From positions 1 through 64,000 of the forward strand of contig NZ_JBBMEJ010000002.1 in assembly GCF_040096615.1 (NCBI RefSeq): DNA of 64,000 nt, given 5' to 3'. This DNA comes from Blautia_A aquisgranensis. Its GTDB lineage: Bacteria; Bacillota; Clostridia; Lachnospirales; Lachnospiraceae. Numbering within the stretch: position 1 is the stretch's first letter; each line of letters opens with the position of its first letter. Of the stretch, positions 51,228 to 60,125 are shown in pieces. The notes beneath the pieces are model-generated. The model worked only from the letters and a program-made list of their open reading frames with translations. It did not search any database and was not told where the DNA came from. A program made the position numbers and the translations under genes.

Positions 51228-53225
51228 ATGAAAAAAAGATTTTTGAAGAAATTTATGATTCTTACATTATCAGCAGCAACTGTATTAAGTTCTGTGCCGG
51301 CGACAACTGTAACAGCAGCAGGAAATCCGTATCCGACGACTCAGGATGTAGACCAGGATGGATTATATGAAATTCCCTGCACACGTTTTGCATGGCAATG
51401 TGTATATGAGAGACAGGGCATTGCATTACCAGCCTGGGGAAATGCGGTAAATTGGTGGCAAAATGCTATCAACCAGGGATATGCTGTAGGAAATGATCCG
51501 TTACCAGGATCCATTGCTGTATGGAGTGGAGATTATTATGGACATGTAGCGTATGTGACCGGTGGTTCAGGAGATACTTTTACAGTTGATGAAGGCGGAA
51601 GAACGGATCTGGATCAGACTTCATCACACGGTATAGCATATGGTTATACACTGACAAATTCGGTAGGTGGAAGAAGACCTTATGATTCCAACAAGATTTT
51701 GCTTGGTTTTATTTATCCTGGATGTCGAATGCCTGGAAAACCATATGCAAGTGTGAACGCGGGAAAAAGCGGGCAGACTACTACATTCACATGGAATGCC
51801 ACAAGTAACACACAATATTATGATGTATACATATATAAAGATGGTGAGTCCAATATATATAAATGTCAGTCTAAAGTTACCGGAACAAGCTGGGCATGTA
51901 CATTGCCGGCTGGAAACTACAGAATGACGGTAGCATCCGTTAATCATGCAAAGTACGCATATACATTTTCTGATTATGTAAACTTTACAGTACAGGCAGC
52001 CCCGGTAGCACATACGCATAATTATAAAAAAGTTACAAAGAAAGCAACTACGAAAGCAAATGGATATACGCAGGAAAAATGTAGCTGCGGAAAAACCAGG
52101 AATAAAAAAACGATTTATTATCCGAAAAAAATACAGCTTTCCAAAACGAATTATGTTTATGATGGTAAAACAAAAAAACCGACAGTAAAGGTAATCGGTA
52201 GCAATAATAAAGTAATCAGTGCAGCAAATTATAAGGTAACATATTCTGCAGGAAGAAAATATGTGGGTACTTATAAAGTAACGATTCAGTTCAAAGGTAA
52301 TTATTCCGGAACAGTAACAAAGACTTTTAAGATTACCGGAAAATCCCATAAACATAATTATAAAAAACAGGTACAAAAAGCAACGGTAAGCAAGAATGGA
52401 TATACTCGCTATATTTGCTCCTGTGGAAATATTACAAATCAGAAAACGATTTATTATCCAAAAAAAGTGCAGCTTTCTGCTACAAGCTATGTATATGATG
52501 GAAAAGTAAAAACGCCAAAAGTAACTGTGACTGGTGCAGATAATAAAAAAATCAGCTCGGGTAATTACAGTGTATCGTATTCCTGGGGAAGAAAAAAGAT
52601 CGGTACTTATAAAGTAACGATTCGTTTTAAAGGAAATTATACAGGAACAGTAACCAAAACATTTAAAATTAAGGCAAAACCGAAAAACTGGGTTTATACA
52701 AACAAGCTTCCTGCTAATGTTACATCGAGTAAATATACTATCCAGTACAAACATACTTATAAGAAAACAACTTCCCAATATGTTAATGACGGAAGCGTTT
52801 ATGAGACTGTGAGAACACTGGATACATCAGCTGCCAGACAGTTAGTTGGTTATTATTATTATCATTTTTGCGGACCAAGTACAGGAAACAATGTTAACTT
52901 TGCACAGACAGGTGCTTATGTACATTTTGACAGTGTAGCTGCAAATCAGGTAACAGTAGCAGCGTCCGGTGCAGATGGAGACGATCCAAGTATTGCATAT
53001 TATCTGCTTAACTGGAATGGGAATGGAAACCGTGTATGGTGTTCCAGCGGAACCACCTGTGATGGATCTAATGGAAGTCATGGAAGCAGGGGACAGGCCT
53101 GGTATCGAATGAACCAATATCAGAATAAAAAATTACAGACACATACAATAACATCTGAAAGTGGATGGACATCAAAGAAAGACAGCAAAGCGATAAAGAC
53201 GGTATATCGATATAAAACAAAATAG
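51228..53225 (+). CDS. secreted CHAP-domain peptidoglycan hydrolase with repeat modules
   Basis: 665 residues from ATG 51228 (GGGAGG seven nt upstream). Signal peptide about 1-31. CHAP amidase/endopeptidase domain about 35-170: catalytic Cys51 (IPCTRFAWQC), GNAVNWWQNAI, and His106 (YYGHVAYV). A fibronectin-like segment follows, then two repeats of about 115 residues (HNYKKVTKKA, CSCGK, KTIYYPKKIQLSKTNYVYDG, GTYKVTIQFKGNYSGTVTKT). The last 170 residues are a unique Tyr/Asn/Gly-rich domain with four Cys and no family I know. Probably remodels wall or acts on neighbours. Flanked by two repeat-type terminators. Confidence 0.88.
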   Translation: MKKRFLKKFMILTLSAATVLSSVPATTVTAAGNPYPTTQDVDQDGLYEIPCTRFAWQCVYERQGIALPAWGNAVNWWQNAINQGYAVGNDPLPGSIAVWSGDYYGHVAYVTGGSGDTFTVDEGGRTDLDQTSSHGIAYGYTLTNSVGGRRPYDSNKILLGFIYPGCRMPGKPYASVNAGKSGQTTTFTWNATSNTQYYDVYIYKDGESNIYKCQSKVTGTSWACTLPAGNYRMTVASVNHAKYAYTFSDYVNFTVQAAPVAHTHNYKKVTKKATTKANGYTQEKCSCGKTRNKKTIYYPKKIQLSKTNYVYDGKTKKPTVKVIGSNNKVISAANYKVTYSAGRKYVGTYKVTIQFKGNYSGTVTKTFKITGKSHKHNYKKQVQKATVSKNGYTRYICSCGNITNQKTIYYPKKVQLSATSYVYDGKVKTPKVTVTGADNKKISSGNYSVSYSWGRKKIGTYKVTIRFKGNYTGTVTKTFKIKAKPKNWVYTNKLPANVTSSKYTIQYKHTYKKTTSQYVNDGSVYETVRTLDTSAARQLVGYYYYHFCGPSTGNNVNFAQTGAYVHFDSVAANQVTVAASGADGDDPSIAYYLLNWNGNGNRVWCSSGTTCDGSNGSHGSRGQAWYRMNQYQNKKLQTHTITSESGWTSKKDSKAIKTVYRYKTK

Positions 53226-53242
53226 AATAAAACAAAATAAAA

Positions 53243-53284
53243 CCATAGGGGACGGATAAAAAAGCCATTTTTCTCCGTCCCTTA
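53243..53284 (+). terminator. terminator of the GGGGACGG repeat family
   Basis: AGGGGACGGATAAAAA pairs with TTTTTCTCCGTCCCTT around a short loop. Second complete hairpin of this family. Confidence 0.7.
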
Positions 53285-53298
53285 AAAGAGGTGCAGAA

Positions 53299-54243
53299 AT
53301 GGAAAAAATGAGCAGCATAGTAAGACGGCAATTTAAAGAGGGAGATGACATCCGTGATGCAGGTCTTACAACTCCGGAAGATGTGATCCGTTATGATGAT
53401 ATTGCTTATGGAAAAGATTCAGAAATGCAGGTGCTGGACGTATATCGCCCGAAGGATGCGGAGGGCAGAATTCTTCCGGTGATCGTCAGTGTACATGGCG
53501 GCGGCTGGGTATATGGTGACAAAGAAAGATATCAGTATTATTGTATGAGTCTTGCACAGAGAGGTTTTGCAGTTGTTAATTTCAGTTACAGACTGGCACC
53601 GGAGCATCAGTTTCCGGCATCGCTGAAGGATACCAATCTTGCTTTTGCGTGGGTTCTCAAACATAAGGATGAATATGGAATGGACATGGAGAATCTTTTT
53701 GCAGTGGGAGATTCCGCAGGTGCACAGATGCTTTCCATGTATGCGGATATCTGCACGAATGAAGAATATGCGGCGAATTGTGAGATCCAGATTCCGGATG
53801 GAATTCATATAAAGGCCGTGGCATTAAACTGTGGACAGTACAGTCTTGAAAATCCGGAGAACATGACAAAGCAGCTGATGGCGGAATATCTTCCCGGAAA
53901 AGGAACGGCAGAAGAACTGAAGCATTTATCTCCGGTACTTTATGTCAATGAGAAATTTCCTCCAGCTTACATTATGACCGCAGAGGAGGATTTTCTGCGG
54001 GCACAGGCACCGGTGATGTATGAGAAGCTGAAGGAAAAAGGTGTGGCCTGTGAGCTTCATGATTATAGCAGTGACAAAGAAAAGCTGCAGCATGTTTTTC
54101 ATTTAAATATGAAGTCAGAAGCTGCAAAACGTTGTAATGATGAGGAATGTGATTTTTTCAGAAGATTAACCATTGGGGACGGGGAAAAACGGTTTACTGT
54201 GCACATGAAAGAAATCCTGTGTTATACTGAAAGAAAACGATAA
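53299..54243 (+). CDS. alpha/beta hydrolase, esterase/lipase of the HSL type
   Basis: 314 residues. Oxyanion motif HGGGW (66-70), nucleophile Ser139 in AVGDSAGAQM, acid Asp in AEEDFLRAQ and His in LQHVFHLN: a complete triad. Hydrolyses a carboxylic ester in the cytoplasm. The last about 25 residues (from TIGDGEKR) are encoded by a copy of the CATTGGGGACGG repeat and what follows, so the original stop seems to have been lost and the tail is new. The next gene starts 11 nt later. Confidence 0.88.
   Translation: MEKMSSIVRRQFKEGDDIRDAGLTTPEDVIRYDDIAYGKDSEMQVLDVYRPKDAEGRILPVIVSVHGGGWVYGDKERYQYYCMSLAQRGFAVVNFSYRLAPEHQFPASLKDTNLAFAWVLKHKDEYGMDMENLFAVGDSAGAQMLSMYADICTNEEYAANCEIQIPDGIHIKAVALNCGQYSLENPENMTKQLMAEYLPGKGTAEELKHLSPVLYVNEKFPPAYIMTAEEDFLRAQAPVMYEKLKEKGVACELHDYSSDKEKLQHVFHLNMKSEAAKRCNDEECDFFRRLTIGDGEKRFTVHMKEILCYTERKR
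54171..54190 (+). repeat. CATTGGGGACGG repeat copy inside a coding sequence
   Basis: CATTGGGGACGGGGAAAAAC is read as protein at the end of the esterase gene. Only the left arm is present. Confidence 0.55.
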
Positions 54244-54254
54244 AGGAGTTAAAA

Positions 54255-54776
54255 ATGAAAAAAATTCTTATCGTAGTGGACATGCAGAATGATTTTATCG
54301 ATGGTGCCTTAGGCACAAAGGAAGCAGTTGCGATCGTGCCGAAGGTGGAAGAGAAAATCCGCAATTTTGACGGAGAAGTATTTTTCACGAGAGATACGCA
54401 TGAGACATATTATCTGGAAACGCAGGAGGGAAAAAACCTTCCGGTCAAGCACTGTATCCGTGACACCGAAGGCTGGCAGATCCGAAAAGAGCTGGATATA
54501 CTGAGAAAAACGGAGCCGATCGACAAAGAGACTTTCGGCTCAACAGATCTGGCGGGCGAACTGGTTACACTTAATGAAGACCAGGGAATCGAAAGTATCA
54601 CACTGGTCGGACTTTGCACAGATATCTGTGTGATCTCCAATGCTCTTCTGATCAAGGCATCCCTTCCGGAAGTGCCGATCTGTGTTGATGCCACATGCTG
54701 CGCTGGCGTAACACCGGAGAGTCATGAGAATGCACTGAAAGCCATGGAGGCGTGCCAGATTAAGATTATCAGATAA
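54255..54776 (+). CDS. isochorismatase-family cysteine hydrolase (nicotinamidase-like)
   Basis: 173 residues. Catalytic triad Asp9 (IVVDMQNDF), Lys65 (LPVKHC) and Cys125 (LCTDICVISNA) with the usual cis-peptide region before the Cys. Relatives are nicotinamidases and ureido- or carbamoyl-amide hydrolases. TRDTHETYYLETQEGKNLP is near the metal-binding loop of nicotinamidases. AAAGGAG before the ATG; co-transcribed with the esterase. Confidence 0.88.
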   Translation: MKKILIVVDMQNDFIDGALGTKEAVAIVPKVEEKIRNFDGEVFFTRDTHETYYLETQEGKNLPVKHCIRDTEGWQIRKELDILRKTEPIDKETFGSTDLAGELVTLNEDQGIESITLVGLCTDICVISNALLIKASLPEVPICVDATCCAGVTPESHENALKAMEACQIKIIR

Positions 54777-54812
54777 AAATATATCTGACGAAAATTAAAT
54801 ATTTTTATCAAT

Positions 54813-54878
54813 AAATAAAACTATCCTGAACAAATTGCAAAGTTGAGAAGCTTTGTACCTGACAGGATAGTTTTATTT
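54813..54878. terminator. long-stem terminator
   Basis: AAATAAAACTATCCTG (54813-54828) and CAGGATAGTTTTATTT (54863-54878) are perfect 16-bp complements. An inner CAAAG/CTTTG pair continues the stem. Confidence 0.8.
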
Positions 54879-54910
54879 GCGTTAAGAGGCTGCGAAAAAC
54901 ATATTGGAAT

Positions 54911-55039
54911 ATGAAAGTGATGAACGAACAGGATACGCGGGCAGACGAGATGAGTAAAAAAGAACAGCTGAAATATACAGAATATTCTTGCACAAGATAC
55001 CACATTAATGTGCGAAAGCTCAATTTTTTTGAAAAATGA
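54911..55039 (+). CDS. possible 42-residue protein
   Basis: ATG 54911 to TGA 55037. Highly charged (EQDTRADEMSKKEQLKYTEY), coding-like composition in an otherwise AT-rich gap, but the ribosome site (TTGGAA) is weak. Could be a small protein or a fragment. I do not recognise it. The rest of 54777-55229 holds a terminator and an AT-rich promoter region for the PTS genes. Confidence 0.35.
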   Translation: MKVMNEQDTRADEMSKKEQLKYTEYSCTRYHINVRKLNFFEK

Positions 55040-55229
55040 CAATAAAAATGTGGACAAAACCAAAAATAATGGTTAATATATACACATGCTCAAAAAAGCA
55101 AATATAAAAATTATGCGAAATATATAATATAAATCCACCACTGATAAAAAAATATATAGACATATTTACAAAACGACATCGGGTATATCAATACAGGAAG
55201 CAGCGGGGAAATAACGGGAGGGAGATATT

Positions 55230-55709
55230 ATGTTGAAATTTTTTAAAGGAAAAGATAAAGGAAATGTAATTTATGCACCCTGCAAGGGAAGAGTGGTTCC
55301 CCTTGCGGAGGTTCCGGATCCTGTCTTTGCGGATAAGGTACTGGGTGACGGTTTTGCCGTGATCCCGGCAGAGGGCAGGATATATGCTCCGGCAGACGGT
55401 GAAGTGGCAATGGTATTTGATACTCTTCATGCAGTTACGCTGACAAGCACTCAGGGAGCGGAAATACTGATACATATCGGACTGGATACAGTCACACTTA
55501 AGGGTGAACCCTTTAAAGCACACGTTGCAGCAGGTGACAAGGTTAAAAAGGGTGATCTTCTGATAGAGGCTGATCTGGACAAAATCGAGAAAGCCGGTTT
55601 AAATACAATTATCCCGGTTCTGATCTGCAACACAGATGATTACGGAAAGATAAGCCTCCAGAAGGAGGGGGATGTTTCGGCGGATGAAGTCGTCCTCAAG
55701 CTTTCATGA
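55230..55709 (+). CDS. PTS glucose-family IIA component
   Basis: 159 residues, IIA-Glc/Crr type. IYAPADGEVAMVFDTLHAV and ILIHIGLDTVTLKG contain the two active-site histidines (H67, H82; H82 carries the phosphate). Cytoplasmic; passes phosphate from HPr to the IIB domain of the next protein. GGGAGG precedes the ATG. Confidence 0.93.
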   Translation: MLKFFKGKDKGNVIYAPCKGRVVPLAEVPDPVFADKVLGDGFAVIPAEGRIYAPADGEVAMVFDTLHAVTLTSTQGAEILIHIGLDTVTLKGEPFKAHVAAGDKVKKGDLLIEADLDKIEKAGLNTIIPVLICNTDDYGKISLQKEGDVSADEVVLKLS

Positions 55710-55822
55710 TCATCTTCATGCAGCTGACAGGCTTATAACAGCCCGGAGATAGTAGTAATTTTCGGGGTGTTATAACCGGAGTGATCCGGTCAAATATATT
55801 TATTTTAAGGGAGGGGAAATAT

Positions 55823-57295
55823 ATGAAATTTCTTCAAAAACTGGGAAAAGCGTTAATGCTTCCAGTGGCAGTACTGCCGATCTGTGGTATCCTTATGGGT
55901 ATCGGATACTGGTTATGTCCGGCAACTATGCAGGGTGGAGACATTCATGGCGCAGCCAATCTGATCGGTCTGTTTCTGGTTAAGGCAGGCGGAGCTCTGA
56001 TCGACAACATGGCAATCCTTTTTGCTATCGGTGTTGGTGTCGGTATGTCAGAAAAGAATGACGGAACCGGCGGAATTGCTGCACTTGCATCCTGGCTGAT
56101 GCTCACAACACTTCTTTCTACAGGATTTGTTACAACCATCATTCCATCAATCGCTGACAATGCAACAAAAACTCTTGCATTTGATAAAATTGCGAATCCT
56201 TTTATCGGAATCCTTGCCGGTATCATCGGATCTACATGCTATAACAAATTCAAGAGCACCAAGCTTCCTGACTGGCTGTCATTCTTCAGCGGCAAGCGTT
56301 GCGTAGCGATCATCGCAGGAGTGGTTTCCATTATCGTATCTGTTGTATTACTGTTTGTATGGCCATTACTTTTCAGTGCACTTGTAGCATTAGGAAAAGC
56401 GATCGCAGGTATGGATGTTGTTGGTGCAGGTATCTATGCATTCCTGAACCGTCTGCTGATCCCTACCGGATTACATCACGCACTGAACAATGTATTCTGG
56501 TTTGATACCATCGGACTTGGTGATCTTCAGCACTTCTGGGCGGGCGAAACCTCTGCAGATGTATCCTGGAGCCTTGGAATGTACATGTCCGGATTCTTCC
56601 CATGTATGATGTTTGGTATTCCTGGCGCAGCACTTGCAATGGTTAAATGTGCAAAACCTGCAAAGAAAAAAATCGCGATCGGTCTTGTTGCATCTGCAGC
56701 AATCTGTGCATTTATCTGTGGTGTAACTGAGCCGTTCGAGTTTGGATTTATGTTCCTTGCTCCTGGCCTCTATGTGATCTATGCATTACTTTACGGTATC
56801 TTTACCATGATCACAGTTGCGCTTGGATTCCGTGCAGGCTTCAGCTTCTCCGCCGGTGCGATGGATTTACTTTTCTCATCCTCACTTCCGGCAGCACAGA
56901 AGACATGGCTCATCCTTCCTCTTGGAATTGCAGCATTCATCGTATTCTATGTTGTATTCCTTTTTGCCATCAAGAAATTTGATCTGAAGACTCCGGGAAG
57001 AGAAGACGATGACGATCTTGAGGCAGAGAAGAATATTGAGCTTGCGAATGATGATTATACTGCTATTGCCGCAAAAATCCTTGAAGGCTGTGGCGGAAAA
57101 GAGAACATCACAAGCATCGATAACTGCATCACAAGACTGAGACTTGAGGTTAAGGATATTACAGCTGTAAATGATAAAGTAATCAAATCTGCAGGTGTTG
57201 CAGGCGTGATCAAACCTGGAAAAACTTCTGTACAGGTTATCATCGGAACCAAGGTTCAGTTTGTTGCAGATGCATTTTCTGAGCTTTGTAAATAA
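55823..57295 (+). CDS. PTS glucose-family IICB component
   Basis: About 490 residues from ATG 55823 (AGGGAGGGG upstream). The IIC domain has about ten TM segments with LMLPVAVLPICGILMGIGYW, LIPTGLHHALNNVFWFD and CGVTEPFEFGFMF. The C-terminal IIB domain has the phosphocysteine Cys435 in SIDNCITRLRLEV. Imports and phosphorylates glucose, N-acetylglucosamine or a related sugar. The separate IIA sits in front. Confidence 0.92.
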   Translation: MKFLQKLGKALMLPVAVLPICGILMGIGYWLCPATMQGGDIHGAANLIGLFLVKAGGALIDNMAILFAIGVGVGMSEKNDGTGGIAALASWLMLTTLLSTGFVTTIIPSIADNATKTLAFDKIANPFIGILAGIIGSTCYNKFKSTKLPDWLSFFSGKRCVAIIAGVVSIIVSVVLLFVWPLLFSALVALGKAIAGMDVVGAGIYAFLNRLLIPTGLHHALNNVFWFDTIGLGDLQHFWAGETSADVSWSLGMYMSGFFPCMMFGIPGAALAMVKCAKPAKKKIAIGLVASAAICAFICGVTEPFEFGFMFLAPGLYVIYALLYGIFTMITVALGFRAGFSFSAGAMDLLFSSSLPAAQKTWLILPLGIAAFIVFYVVFLFAIKKFDLKTPGREDDDDLEAEKNIELANDDYTAIAAKILEGCGGKENITSIDNCITRLRLEVKDITAVNDKVIKSAGVAGVIKPGKTSVQVIIGTKVQFVADAFSELCK

Positions 57296-57337
57296 TGGCT
57301 TTTTTGGAGTCAGGTATTTGCTAAAATAATTATGGGG

Positions 57338-57377
57338 CAGCAGCAGAATTGTGAAAACGGTTCTGCTGCTGTTTTTT
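57338..57377 (+). terminator. terminator after the PTS operon
   Basis: CAGCAGCAGAA pairs perfectly with TTCTGCTGCTG, followed by T6. Confidence 0.85.
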
Positions 57378-57488
57378 GTATACCTTATATTGACCGATAC
57401 TTTCAAAAAGCGTACAATGTTACTTCGATAAAAAGCAATAGGTCAGTGCATTTATGATTGCAATATTTCTACAGGGGGAATGAAGTTA

Positions 57489-58589
57489 ATGAAATCCTGC
57501 GTATTTCACAAAAAATATCTTTTAGCCGGCATATATATTATTTTTGTTCTGTTTACCTGCTGTAATTCCCGATTTTATCATACACCGCTGGCAAAAATAT
57601 GTTCTGTGACAGAAAAACAGACTCTAAGCAGAGAAGGAACCAGGGGCTCAAAAGAATATTACTATACTCAGAATATTACAGCACGGATATTAAACGGTTC
57701 GCATAAAGGGGAAAAAATAACGGTCTCTAATGAATATACATCTTCTCAGGTTCAGACCAAGAAATATCATAAAGGAGACACCGTTCTTTTAAGCGGTTCA
57801 AAGGAAAGCCCCGGAAAAACGATACGTTCTGTAAAAAGGGATGGGTATCTGGCCTTACTGGCAGGAGGATTATTTTTTCTTCTGATCTGCATTACAGGAA
57901 AGCAGGGATTTTACACGATCATATCACTGATACTGAATACAGTCATATTTGCGTATGGATTTCAGGCTTTTACAGGGGGAAAAAATATTTTAAATATCTG
58001 TAATGTCATCGCAGTTCTTTTTTCACTGACTACATTGATCTGCTTAAATGGAATTCACAGAAAAACATTTTCCTCAGTTCTTTCAACACTGTGTGTTCTG
58101 TTTCTGATCATGGCATTGTTTGAATTTTCTATTTATATGTACGGAGATCTGGATTATTCCAATCTGGAATACCTTGGAAGTACAGGCAATTCAGCAGATA
58201 TATTCTGGGCAGATATTATGCTGACAGGACTTGGTGCAATTATGGATGTGACGGTGACGATCAGCGCAGCAATAGGAGAAATCGTGCGGAAAAATCCTTC
58301 AGTTTCTCTGAGAAAGCTGATACATTCCGGCCGTGAAATCGGATATGATATTATGGGAACCATGATAAATGTACTGCTGTTTGTTCTGGCAAGCGGTATG
58401 ATTCCCATGTTTATACTTAAGATGAATAATGATATAAGTTTTATAACGATCGTGAAATATCACATTCCATATGATATCTGTCGTTTTCTGATAGAAAGTA
58501 TTGGAATTGTACTGGCAATACCGGTATCTGTTTTTATTGCTTCAGCGATTATGAAAATACCATCACGGAAAAGGGGTGTCGGAGAATGA
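57489..58589 (+). CDS. YibE/F family membrane protein, first copy
   Basis: 366 residues from ATG 57489 (AGGGGGA about nine nt upstream; an ATG at 57480 is too close). N-terminal TM, an extracytoplasmic beta segment (ITARILNGSHKGEKITVSNE), then about seven TM helices with GLGAIMDVTVTISAAIGEIV and the conserved GYDIMGTMINVLLF. YibE/F proteins are widespread in Firmicutes and their function is unknown. Overlaps the next YibE/F gene by four nt. Confidence 0.85.
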   Translation: MKSCVFHKKYLLAGIYIIFVLFTCCNSRFYHTPLAKICSVTEKQTLSREGTRGSKEYYYTQNITARILNGSHKGEKITVSNEYTSSQVQTKKYHKGDTVLLSGSKESPGKTIRSVKRDGYLALLAGGLFFLLICITGKQGFYTIISLILNTVIFAYGFQAFTGGKNILNICNVIAVLFSLTTLICLNGIHRKTFSSVLSTLCVLFLIMALFEFSIYMYGDLDYSNLEYLGSTGNSADIFWADIMLTGLGAIMDVTVTISAAIGEIVRKNPSVSLRKLIHSGREIGYDIMGTMINVLLFVLASGMIPMFILKMNNDISFITIVKYHIPYDICRFLIESIGIVLAIPVSVFIASAIMKIPSRKRGVGE

Positions 58590-59365
58590 TCATTTTTCTT
58601 GCATTGATTTTAATTTTTCTGGTGATCTTAATTGGCGGAGAGCGTGGAGCCATGTCAATTATGACACTGGCAGGGAATATTGTAATTTTGTTTTTTTCAA
58701 TTATGTTGATGTCTGCCGGTTTTCCTGTACTGCCCCTGATATTGGTGGCAGGAGCAGGTGTCTGTTATATTTCTCTGTTTTATCAGAACGGAAATAATCC
58801 CAAGACGCGGGCGGCTTTTCTGGCTACACTGCTGGTAATGTTATTTTTGTTTATTCCGATTTATATTATTACATGGAGATCAGGAAGTTACGGGTTAAAT
58901 GAACTGCAGATTTCGGAAGACGATTTTATGTATTATTACAGTACGGATCTTCATATTAACATGCTTCATGTAGGAATATTTGTAACTGTTTTCAGTACTC
59001 TTGGGGCTGTTATCGATACAGCATTATCTATAACATCTTCTGTATATGAAGTCTGGACTCATAAAAACAGTCTGACAGCGAAAGAGCTTACAGCTTCCGG
59101 CTATCAGGTTGGGAAAGAAATTATCGGTACAACTGTAAATACGTTGCTGTTTGCTTATCTTGGAGGAACTATTTTATTGTTTTCATACATTCAGACACAG
59201 CAATATACCCTGGAGATCATTCTTAATTCCCAGTTCCTATTCCAGGATGTTGCAGTCATGCTATCTGGTGCGGTAGCCTGCCTTATTACCGTCCCGGTAT
59301 CGATCAGATGTATTATTCGACAGATTCACCGTATTGATCCGGAAGAAAAATCTGAAGTTATATAA
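58586..59365 (+). CDS. YibE/F family membrane protein, second copy
   Basis: 259 residues, about seven TM helices, no extracytoplasmic domain. STLGAVIDTALSITSSVYEV and YQVGKEIIGTTVNTLLFAYL match the conserved YibE/F blocks of the first copy. ATGA overlap with it implies a two-subunit complex. Confidence 0.85.
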   Translation: MIIFLALILIFLVILIGGERGAMSIMTLAGNIVILFFSIMLMSAGFPVLPLILVAGAGVCYISLFYQNGNNPKTRAAFLATLLVMLFLFIPIYIITWRSGSYGLNELQISEDDFMYYYSTDLHINMLHVGIFVTVFSTLGAVIDTALSITSSVYEVWTHKNSLTAKELTASGYQVGKEIIGTTVNTLLFAYLGGTILLFSYIQTQQYTLEIILNSQFLFQDVAVMLSGAVACLITVPVSIRCIIRQIHRIDPEEKSEVI

Positions 59366-59433
59366 CAGCGTTAAAAAACAGTCAGACCTGTGGAGAAGAA
59401 TGTGAAGGGAAAAAATGTGAAGAAAGTGTGAAA

Positions 59434-59615
59434 TTAGCACTCACCTCTTGATAATGGAAGTCGATTTTTGTCCTGTCTTGTGTATCCCGGAAGTGCCTGT
59501 TTTACAGGCTTTCCGGGGTATCAGTCATTTTGTCTGGTATTGTAAAGCAGTGTCAGATTTGTCGTAAATGTCGTAAATTTGTGGTCAAAAAATGATGAGA
59601 AATGGAGAGTGCTAA
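59434..59615. promoter_or_regulatory. split CIRCE-like half-sites with hairpin and short repeats
   Basis: TTAGCACTC (59434-59442) and GAGTGCTAA (59607-59615) are the two arms of the HrcA operator CIRCE, normally 9 nt apart but here 164 nt apart. Between them are a stem-loop CCCGGAAGTGCCTG / CAGGCTTTCCGGG (59486-59517) and a tandem GTCGTAAAT (59561, 59570). The right arm overlaps the TnpV ribosome region. Confidence 0.45.
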
Positions 59616-59619
59616 TAAA

Positions 59620-59967
59620 ATGGAATTAACGTATACAAATGTAAATGGATATCTGATCCCGAATCTCACCTATAAATCCGGTGAGCAGATGGAGCAACTT
59701 GGCAAGTATGGTTTTCTTCGCAGAGATTATCTGAAAAACTATCGAAATTCAACCTATCAGGTGATGCTTTTACAGGATACCATTGGAGAGCATCTTCTGG
59801 AAGTGGACAAGGCAGCCAGAGAACGGGAAGAGGTAATACTGAAACAGTTAGAAGAAAAAGAACCATTGCCGGATAAAGAGAAAGATCAGATTGCCTGGGT
59901 AAGAGCTGCTAATCAACACAAAGCGATTGCAGAAGAGATTATTCTCAAGGAATTGATTTATGTTTAA
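59620..59967 (+). CDS. tnpV: TnpV family transposon-encoded protein
   Basis: 115 residues from ATG 59620 (GGAGAG upstream). LTYTNVNGYLIPNLTYKSGE, LGKYGFLRRDYLKNYRNSTY and HLLEVDKAAREREEVI are typical of TnpV, a small protein carried by Tn4451-type and many Clostridia integrative elements. Its role is not settled. A C-terminal Lys/Glu helix follows. It is the first gene of the mobile segment. Confidence 0.85.
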   Translation: MELTYTNVNGYLIPNLTYKSGEQMEQLGKYGFLRRDYLKNYRNSTYQVMLLQDTIGEHLLEVDKAAREREEVILKQLEEKEPLPDKEKDQIAWVRAANQHKAIAEEIILKELIYV

Positions 59968-60125
59968 ATGCAAGTTCTAAAAGGATACGCAGTGCGTAGC
60001 GAATTGCAACTGTAAATCGGAACTTTTTTGCAGAGTTCACAGTAAAGTAAATAAGTGCAGAGAAAGGCGTGAGTCATAGAAATGTGGCTTGCGTCTTTTT
60101 CTTTGCCTGAAAGGAAGTGATAAGT

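Noticed and set aside
54777..55229. LicT/GlcT-type antiterminator site before the PTS genes
   Set aside because: The strong hairpin lies 350 nt upstream and no RAT-like sequence overlaps it; it looks like the terminator of the preceding operon.
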